Positions 22,077-30,080 of a stretch of 64,000 bases of DNA are shown in pieces (the stretch's first letter is position 1; every line of letters begins with the position of its first letter). The position numbers and the translations under genes were made by a program. This DNA is from Marchantia polymorpha subsp. ruderalis. Lineage: Eukaryota; Streptophyta; Marchantiopsida; Marchantiales; Marchantiaceae. The notes under the pieces were generated by a model. That model made no database searches and had not been told where the DNA came from. It saw nothing but the letters and a program-made list of their open reading frames with translations. Location: the NCBI GenBank assembly GCA_037833965.1, contig AP031359.1, positions 2,848,001 through 2,912,000 on the forward strand. Direction: 5' to 3'.

Positions 22077-22822
22077 CTGAAGCTACAGAAATACAACCCA
22101 GAGATCCATTAGGACCTCTACTTCAAGATTTCAGGGGGAAAGTCTCTCGCGAGCACACTCGGCAAAGCTGCGGGCAGTGACTTCCAACTCCGGCTTTTAC
22201 AACACTTCCACTAGCTTGCTGCTAGTGTAGGAAATCCGGTTTGGACTGCCTACTTCGGATCGAAGTCACTCCTACGCGGTGAACAACACTCTCAACTCAC
22301 AAAACGCGCAGAAAACACAGGTCCGCACTGAAGGACTCACTGAGAAACATTCCAGTAACACAACAACAGTCTATTGAAGAGTTTGAATTCTCAGGCACTT
22401 GTCATTCCCAGAAATACTACAGGGGTTACCCTCAAGGCACCTGCTGCAGCGTAACCTGAATTTACAACCAAGGCTTACACGAAGTAGCAAAACTTCACTT
22501 TGGCATTCAGGGGAAAAATCCCAAGGGAGTACAATCAGAAAGAAACACTCGAAGGTGTAGGGGCGAAACTGTTCAAGTATCTAACTAGTCACTGGCTCTG
22601 AGCATCGGCACTCACCCGCAGGTACAGATCCGAACTACTCAAGTCTCTAACCAATGTACTAGCTCTGAACATTCGGCCGAAGGCCTTCAGCTACAAAATG
22701 CGGAACGCTAAGTTGTAACTCCTCGTGCGTGGTGACAGAACTCAAGGACACAAACACGCAAAGGAAATGGGTTCCTGATTTGCACTTCTGATGGGAAAGA
22801 ACCCCAGGCAAAACGCCTGGAA

Positions 22823-22834
22823 CTATTTTATACC
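22823..22834 (-). promoter_or_regulatory. TATA box of the element A 3' LTR
   Basis: GGTATAAAATAG on the minus strand lies 35 bases after the stop of the LTR gene. It is conserved in place in all LTRs of the window, so it is the likely element promoter. In this position it places the LTR gene in U3. Confidence 0.65.
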
Positions 22835-22868
22835 TTCTAAGTCCTACCTAGCACTACACTGCACTACG

Positions 22869-25800
22869 CTACACGCCTGCACGGAACCACGCTACACTAC
22901 ACTCCGCGGAACCTGTACTACGTCTCCTGCGCGGCGGACTGCCGCGCACTAACTCCCTACCCTGCCAATCTTCCGCTCGACCGCGCAGTCCCAATCGTTG
23001 CAACGCCGCGGACACCTCCACTTCGAGGGCGGACATGGTATCCTGCGCCTTCGACAGAAAAGCGTCGAGCTTCTTTGCTACCTTCCGCCGACTCCTACTG
23101 TCGCCTGACAACAACCCGGCTGCGCGCAGTTCAAACTCACGCAGTGTGAGTTTCTCCTGCGCCTTCACTTCCCAGTGGGCGTAGCCCTTGAGACAGTGGG
23201 CGACACGCCTCGCCGTCTCCACCTTCGTGCGATCCGCCTCAATTATCACTAATTGCGATTCGGCCTCAGCACGTTGCGCTCTCAATTCGCCACACTCTGA
23301 CTGTAACCTGCGGATTAACTCCTCATCCGCCTGCCGTGCGAGCTGACATTGTTCCAACAACCGCGTCTGTCGCACGAGCTCCTCTGACAAAATCCGATTC
23401 TGGGCCTGCTCAGAAATTAGTGCTTCCTTGACCTTCACCTGCTCCTTGGTGAGCTCGTCTAGTTTCTCATCCCTCACCTTCTCGGAGTACTTGTAGAATT
23501 TCTGATTAAGTTTATACTTACCCCACAAGCATGCATGCTTCTCCTTCAATTCCCTCAACTCCTGGTCCACTCTAGCTAATAGCTTGCTGGTGTGGACTTT
23601 AGTGCGAGTCCGCCTGCGCACTAATTCGATGTAAGATCCCGGCTGGAGTGGGTCGGCGTATTTATCGACCTTGCGATCCAAGTACCTCAGCAACGGAATC
23701 ACCTGCTCAGAGAGCGCCGCCGCCGGCGCTCCAACAATTTCCTCCTCCTCTTCCTCAGTGTCCTCTGCTCCTGACATTTCTTCGGTGGAGCCTCCGTCGT
23801 CATTATCCGAGTGGAGAATTTCAGTCGCCATTGATTGCGTCGGCGACTGACCCGAGTGGGGCTGCACGTCGTCGACGTGTGCTGCCTGCGAAGGCACGGC
23901 TGCAGCCTCGCTGCTCTTCGCCAAAATGTCTAAGGCGGTAGGCGAATGTGCCCGTGCGGCATCCCCGCCGCTCGCTTGTTGGTCGTCTACCGTGTCCTCT
24001 CTGCCGCCGACGCCCGCCGCCGAAGGCGATCGAGCGGAGGGTGGCTGCGCGGGGTTTGATTGCGCATCGCGCATCGAAATTTCATCCCGCGGACAGTCGC
24101 TCCGCTCCTCCGTCTGTTGCTGCTCCCTTGATCGGTCCGTGGGGGCTGTGCTTGGCCTGTGCGCAGGCGCAAATGCCGGCGCCTTGTCCGCCGCAGGCGT
24201 AGCACCGCGGACGTCCACCGCCAAAGGCGACATGGCCGGGGGCCGCTCGCCCGATGTCCCTTGGCTCATAGGCCCTACCGCCGAAGGCGCATCTATCGGC
24301 GGACTACCCGCCGATGGTGCGGCCTCCGCACGCTCCCTGCTCGTATCTCCTCGGCTCGAAGGCCCTGGCGCCGAAGGCGCAAATTGCGGCGCGTGGTGCG
24401 CCGGAGGGTCTGGCCCCGAGGGCCGGTGTCTCGTAGGCGGCTCTTCCGCCGGCTCCTTCCCCTTCCTACGTTGGAACGGGGGTGATTCCTGCCTGTGCAC
24501 AGGCGGCACGTGTGGAGGTGACCTGTGCACAGGCGGACTGCTCCTTCCCACGCGTAAGCGTAGATCTACGTCCACTTGTGATCGCCTGTAAGCGGAGGCT
24601 CGTCCGTCCGCGGAGTCTCGTCTGTGCGCAAACGGAACATCTGTCCGCAACGCACGTGGTAACTCCGGAGGCCCTTGGCCCGTAGGCGGCCTCTCGCCCG
24701 TCGAGGCTGCAGCGTGGTCCGTTGCTCCTGCGGTCGTCCGCGCTTCCTCATGCTTCTCTGGCGACGCACTTCCTTTCTCCGTCGCAATCGTCGCCGTGTC
24801 CGCACTGTTGGCTGGTAACACCAGTCTGCGTGCCTTCTGCTTCGGCCGGCTGTATGACTCGTACAACGGCCGCGGTCGAATGGGAGCAGAGGGTTCTTGA
24901 TGCTGCTCCTCTTCGGACTCTTCTCTCCATCGCCGCTTCCGCGGCACTCGTGCTGCAGGAGTGTTTCTCCCTTCGTCCCTCCGCCTTGATGGGGTAGAAG
25001 TCGATGACTCCTCTGCATCAGTGTCGACCTCATTCTCCCGCACATACTTCCCGGGATGGTCGACGGACAACGGCGGAAAATGCTCAAGCTCCGCCGCTGT
25101 CAAACAATTCCGCTGTCGATAAAAATTGATGAGGAAAGGAGAGAGATGGTTTAGAGTTCCCCCCTTCTCCTCAAAAGCGTGCTGTCGCATCACCCTGTGC
25201 AGGATGCTCGCCCAGTGAATTGGAGTTCCCTCGATGACGCACTCCACAAAAGAGACCTGCCACAATGTGATGTAGCAGGCGCGGTGTGGCTGCAGTAATT
25301 GCATCAGCGCCGCGGACAAAGTCCGGCGAAATCGATCCTTGTAATCACGGGTCCTGTACCCATTCTTGGTAGACCTCCCGGTCTTGAACAGCTCCACAAA
25401 TTGCGCCTCTTCCTGCTTGGTCACCTTGATGCTCTCACTGTCGAAAAGGAGATGCCCTGGCATGCCGGCACATCTTCCCACTGCCTGCGCCCAATCTTGG
25501 ACTGTCCACCGATCAACATGCGGACGCAATCCGCGCGAGGGTGGTCCCTGTGGCTCTAGCCACTCGCGCACCATATTCGCACAGATGTAGTTCCATCCCC
25601 ATAGCAAGAAATCGAGCTTTCTTGCTATTAAGCGCTCCTCAAAAGCGCGCAGCCCGCTCTGTGGTAGGCGAAGTGGCACCATCCGCAATCTGCCCGGTCT
25701 CGTCATTGCGTTCCTGGGGTTCGCTCGCCCGCTCATTCTACTTCCGCACCGCCCGAGCTCCTTTCTCTCTCGGCAAACTCTAATCGCCCTCAATTCCAAA

Positions 25801-25958
25801 TCACGCGCACTCACTTCCCCCTCAATCACCAAGAAATCTCCTGTGCGGCGACGTCGAGAATGTTTAGCAGCCAGCAGATGGATGCGCGCAGCGCGCACAA
25901 GAGATTGGAATCGCGAATTCAAGAATGGAACGTTCTCCGCCGCCCGGTCGAAGGTCAT
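22869..25958 (-). CDS. LTR-borne gene, open copy in the 3' LTR of A (1029 codons)
   Basis: A single open frame. The start is uncertain: the methionine at residue 85 (about 25706) is shared by all copies, while the first 84 residues are basic and also conserved. Residues about 85-330 form a conserved, probably helical domain (LRMVPLRLPQ, FLLWGWN, MVREWL, RGLRPHVDRW, YITLWQVSFVE, GTPIHWASIL, LSPFLINFYRQ). The layout recalls the plant transposon-protein domains found in accessory frames of Athila/Tat elements, but I cannot confirm the family. A basic PRKRRW patch, a 350-residue Pro/Ser/Arg-rich region, an acidic EEEEEE run and a coiled coil of about 200 residues with ELRAQRAEAE-like heptads follow. 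No signal peptide or membrane segment is seen, which argues against an envelope protein. A nuclear or capsid-associated role is only a guess. Confidence 0.85.
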   Translation of the reverse strand: MTFDRAAENVPFLNSRFQSLVRAARIHLLAAKHSRRRRTGDFLVIEGEVSARDLELRAIRVCRERKELGRCGSRMSGRANPRNAMTRPGRLRMVPLRLPQSGLRAFEERLIARKLDFLLWGWNYICANMVREWLEPQGPPSRGLRPHVDRWTVQDWAQAVGRCAGMPGHLLFDSESIKVTKQEEAQFVELFKTGRSTKNGYRTRDYKDRFRRTLSAALMQLLQPHRACYITLWQVSFVECVIEGTPIHWASILHRVMRQHAFEEKGGTLNHLSPFLINFYRQRNCLTAAELEHFPPLSVDHPGKYVRENEVDTDAEESSTSTPSRRRDEGRNTPAARVPRKRRWREESEEEQHQEPSAPIRPRPLYESYSRPKQKARRLVLPANSADTATIATEKGSASPEKHEEARTTAGATDHAAASTGERPPTGQGPPELPRALRTDVPFAHRRDSADGRASAYRRSQVDVDLRLRVGRSSPPVHRSPPHVPPVHRQESPPFQRRKGKEPAEEPPTRHRPSGPDPPAHHAPQFAPSAPGPSSRGDTSRERAEAAPSAGSPPIDAPSAVGPMSQGTSGERPPAMSPLAVDVRGATPAADKAPAFAPAHRPSTAPTDRSREQQQTEERSDCPRDEISMRDAQSNPAQPPSARSPSAAGVGGREDTVDDQQASGGDAARAHSPTALDILAKSSEAAAVPSQAAHVDDVQPHSGQSPTQSMATEILHSDNDDGGSTEEMSGAEDTEEEEEEIVGAPAAALSEQVIPLLRYLDRKVDKYADPLQPGSYIELVRRRTRTKVHTSKLLARVDQELRELKEKHACLWGKYKLNQKFYKYSEKVRDEKLDELTKEQVKVKEALISEQAQNRILSEELVRQTRLLEQCQLARQADEELIRRLQSECGELRAQRAEAESQLVIIEADRTKVETARRVAHCLKGYAHWEVKAQEKLTLREFELRAAGLLSGDSRSRRKVAKKLDAFLSKAQDTMSALEVEVSAALQRLGLRGRAEDWQGRELVRGSPPRRRRSTGSAECSVAWFRAGV
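24490..24540. repeat. GCCTGTGCACAGGC copies in the LTR gene (two)
   Basis: Two copies lie here, against about four at the matching place in the other LTR of the same element (35640-35725). The palindrome number has therefore changed since insertion, or by exchange with other LTRs. Confidence 0.7.
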
Positions 25959-27203
25959 GGTCGGCTCTTGCTCGTTGAGAACGTCTCACTTGATGGCCGC
26001 GCCGGCTCTACGCTGGAACGGTCTCCGCTCTCACGCGCGGCTTCACGCTCCGCCGTCGCCGATTAAACTCTCACGCTCGAATTGGCGGATTTGAACTCCG
26101 CGAGCGTATTACCCCGCGGACATGGAAGCGCAGCGCCGAAGGCGAGTTTTCCGCCTTGCGCGGTACACTTGTTCGTACCGCCCCTCGGCCAATCCCCTTC
26201 TGCCTCGACGCGTGTGTCCGCATGTTGGACAAAAGTTCAACTCCTGCCTGTGCGCAGGCAGACTCCTCGGCGGATTCTCCGCCGGCGCGGAACTTCATCC
26301 TCCTGTGCACAGGCGCTCGCCTGTGCGCAGGCGAATTCCGTCCGCGGCGTCGCGCTGGCGCGGAAGGCGTTGACCGTGGTTAGCCGTCTCCGTCCAGTCT
26401 GTCCGTTCCTTGTCTCTTCGTCGGCGCTTCCGCCGCCGCAACTCCGTCCGTCCCAGAGCGCATCCACCCGTCCCGTCCGCATGGTCCGTACGGATTGGAT
26501 TACTCTGGTGGCTCCTTGCTCGTCCGCGGCGCCGCGCTGGCGCAGAAGGCGCCGTACACTTTCTACCTCACAAGGCGCATATCTAGGGCCCAAGGCGGAT
26601 TTTCCGCCGACGCCGAAGCGCCTGTGCACAGGCGAACGCCTGTGCGTAGGCGGACTTCGCGCCTCCCCAAACCCTACTTCGCCTGTGCACAGGCGAACGT
26701 CCTTCGTCCGCGCATAGGACAAAACTTGATTCCCCCTTCCGCGTAGGCGGAATTCCCGCCGGTGGCGAACTCCTTCCGCCAAAGGCGAACGTCTACGTAT
26801 CTTCCGATAGTGATAACTCCCTAAGTCCTCATCCGTTCCAAACGTTCTTGGGCTCGTTGGAATCAGTGCGTCGAGCTCTTTCCAACGAAACCCTAACTCG
26901 GTCAAGGCGCCCGAGGGTTGACCTAATTATGGAGGATTTCCCTACCGCCGCGGACGCAACCTCCGAAGGCGGGTTTTGCGCCTTGCGTCGCAGGGATCCT
27001 AACTGCAGAGCTCGCAGGGAGGGTGGTGCCTGTCCTTACTGCTGCACCCCAAATCCTAGATTCTCCAAGATCTCTCGAGAATCCCCGCGATCTTCCGGAT
27101 TCACTCCGTTTTGATGTACCGAAGGCTATTTACAATTCTGCCAGGGTACAGTTTTCCAAAAATGTTTTAATTTCCTCAAAATTGCCAAAAGTGGGGTACC
27201 ACA

Positions 27204-27220
27204 TGCCCCCCTCCTCAATT
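27204..27220 (-). other. Polypurine tract of element A
   Basis: AATTGAGGAGGGGGGCA on the element strand ends exactly where the LTR terminus TGTGGTACC begins, and lies about 20 bases after the integrase stop. It is the plus-strand priming site expected for an LTR element and the key evidence for the LTR boundary. Confidence 0.9.
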
Positions 27221-27240
27221 GTGAGCGCCCACGCGAACAC

Positions 27241-30071
27241 TCACATGTGGTATTTCTTCAACCGCCACCCGTTCACTCGGGTGCCTAACAAATCGCCGGC
27301 CAGGTCCGCAAGTTGGATGGATCCATTCGAGAAGACTTCGACAACCCTGTAAGGTCCCATCCATCTTAGGTGCAGTTTGCCTGGGAATCTGGCATGCCTG
27401 CTGTCGTAGAGCAATGCCAAATCACCCGCCTGCAGGAGTACAGGTTTGATCTTTTTATCGTATCTCTCCTTTCGGCGGAGCTGGATTTTCCTGGTGCGAT
27501 CTTCGGCGTCTTGTCTCCTCTCATCCAGCAGCGTGACCTCCTGTAACCTGTAGAGCTGACTCTCCTCTGCGCCCATCCTCTGCAAATCCAACGTTCGTTG
27601 GGTGGGTACTTCAAATTTGATCGGGAGGATCGGGTGTTGCCCATACACCAGAAAGTATGGTGTCTGTTTGGTCGTGATCTTCTCAGCTGTCCGGTACGCC
27701 CATAGAGCGGCTGCTAGCTTCGTATCCCAGTCGTGAGCGTGATTCACCGTGACCTTGAGTAGTATTTTACACAACAGACCATTGGACTTCTCCGTCAGTC
27801 CATTTGCCTTGGGATTGTATGGAGTAGTCTTCCGGTGCTTGATGTGGAAATACCGTGTCAGATCTTCGATGATCTGATTCAGAAAATGCGTGCCCCGGTC
27901 GCTGACTAGCTCTAAGGGACATCCGTAGCGTGTGATGATCGACTCAAACAAGAAGGCTGCCACTGTGGCAGCATCATCCCTTCTGGTGGCTCTGGCCTCT
28001 ACCATTTTGGTGGCGTAGTCCGTTGCTACCAGAATGTAGCGCCTTCGTGTACTTCTAGTCACTGGTTGTATCGGCCCTACAAAGTCAATGCCCCACTTCT
28101 CGAAAGGTGCTAGAGGCATGATGGGAGTCAGGGGCCAGCGTGTTGTAGGCGTCGGTCTCCCTGTCCTCTGGCAACTGTCGCACTTGCGGATGTAATCGAG
28201 AACATCCTTAAACATGGTCGGCCACCAATACCCCGCATTTAAAATCTTTGTGACCGTGTTCCTGGTGGCATAGTGTCCACCCGCCTCCTCTGTATGCATC
28301 GCACTCACTATTCTTGGTACCTCTGATTCCTCCAGGCATCTGCATAAGCGCTCATCTGCCATTTTCTTGAACAAAACCCCCTGCTGGAGTTGGTACGGGC
28401 CTGCCTTATGAATAAAGACAGTTCGCTGTTCCAAATCCATGCCTACGGGACACTGGAGGGTTAGCAGGTATCGATACAGGTCGGCATAGCGGGACTCATG
28501 TCTTGCAGACAACTGAAATAACTCTTCATCTGGAAAATCGTCCACCAATTCCTCCTCTGTCGGCTGGGTCCATAACCGGGACAAGTAATCCGCATTTTCG
28601 TGGTGCACCCCTTTCCTGGTCTGGACTGTGTAGGTGAACTCTTGTAGTAACAACACCCACCTGGCGATCCGACCGGATAGGTCGGCTTTCTTGACTAGGT
28701 GTTGCAATGCGTAGTGGTCCACATGGAACACAAACTCGTAGCAGATTAGGTAGTGACGGAACTTTTTACAGGAGTACACCATCCCCAACGCTTCTCTCTC
28801 CGTCGTGGTGTACTTTCGCTCTGCTAGAGACAGCTGTCGGCTCGCGAAGTAGATCGGGTAGTCCTTTTTGTTGTCATCCTTTTGACTCAGTACTACACCG
28901 ATGGCGAATGCAGATGTGTCAACGTAAACATGGAATGGTCGATTCCAGTCTGGATCCTTAGCACGGGAGCAGTCGTGAGTTTCGCTTTAAGAGCCTCAAA
29001 TGCTGACTGCTGGTTCGCACCCCAAGCATAAGGCTCGTCCTTCTTCAACAACTTGGTCAGGTCCGCCGCCAGTATTGCATACAGGTGTATGAACCTTCGG
29101 TAGTAGCCCACATGACCCAGGAATGCTCGCAGCTCTCTTAGATTCGTGGGTGGCTCAAGCTCGAGTATAACTTTGACCTTCTCGATGTCCACCGCAATGC
29201 CGTCTGCTGAGACCCGATGACCCAACAAGATCCCACTAGTCATAAAGAAAAAGCACTTCTCGGGATGCAGTGATAAACTGCTCTCTCTACATTTATCGAA
29301 GGTCTGCTTCAAGTGACTTAGGTGTTCAGACCGCTTCCCAAAGACACAGAAGTCATCTATGAATATTTCCAGGAACTTCCTCAGTTGTTCTTGGAAGATA
29401 TTGGTCATCATCCGTTGAAAGGTGGCAGGCGCGTTGCACAGACCGAAGGGCATCTTGTGGTATGCGTAAGTTCCCCAGTCGGTTGTGAACGTAGTTTTAT
29501 CCTTGTCCTGTTCCCGGATAGACACCTGATTGTAACCTGAGAACCCATCCAGGAAGCTATAACATTCATGTCCTGCGACATGGTCTAGAATGGCATCCGT
29601 GAATGGTAACGGGTGATGATCCTTGTGTGTTGCTGCATTCAACTTCCGGAAATCCTGACACACTCGTATCTTACCCGTCAACTTCTTGGGTACGATAACA
29701 ATCGGCGACACCCACTCACTGCTGAGCACAGGGTAAATAATACCAGCACTCAAGTACTTATCTATCTCCTCCTTAACTAGCAAGGAGTATTTTGGGTTGA
29801 GGCGATACTGGCGCTGTCGTATGGGTACTGAGTCGTCCAGTAAATCGATACGGTGTTCCCCATACCGTGCAGGTATCCCCTTCATGTCTTCGATCTTCCA
29901 GGCGAAGACGTCGACATAATGGCTAAGGAATGCCTGTACTTTCCTTAGCTCGTCTCCTCTCACTGCGCTTGATACCTTCAAGCACTTGTCGGGACTGAGT
30001 TGTACTTCGTGACAGTCACTAGGGTCGACAATGCCCTCGGTGTGACTCGTCTCACTCCTTCCCAGTCCCAC
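27241..30071 (-). pseudogene. pol region of element A: reverse transcriptase, RNase H, integrase
   Basis: It follows the gag-protease frame after about ten bases. Reverse transcriptase (about 29000-29900) shows VIVPKK, HPLPFTD, FLDGFSGYNQ, MPFGLCNAPATFQR and the catalytic FIDDF box, the Athila-like form of YxDD. RNase H (about 28570-28950) shows YVDTSAFAIG, TTTEREALG and HHENADYLSRL. Integrase (27241 to about 28400) has the zinc-binding H-H-C-C pattern (GHYATRNT to CDSCQRTG), the D-D-E residues in GIDFVGP, SDRGTHF and PKANGLTEKSNG, and a GPY-like end. About one break, otherwise complete. Confidence 0.9.
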
Positions 30072-30080
30072 AGTTAATTG

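Larger units (their letters stand above)
21854..27203 (-). repeat. 3' giant LTR of element A (5350 bp)
   Basis: The right boundary is set by the purine tract at 27204-27220 and the terminus GGGGTACCACA. The left boundary is set by TGTAATAACCC, which also occurs as an edge in two unrelated contexts (318, 63840). U3 runs from 27203 to about 22795 and contains the conserved block, the palindromes and the LTR gene. R plus U5 is about 0.95 kb and carries two diverged tandem modules (about 21955-22200 and 22370-22560). Confidence 0.9.

Noticed and set aside
22869-25958. LTR gene as an envelope gene
   Set aside because: No signal peptide, membrane segment or cysteine pattern is visible; the protein is charged, Pro/Ser-rich and ends in a coiled coil.
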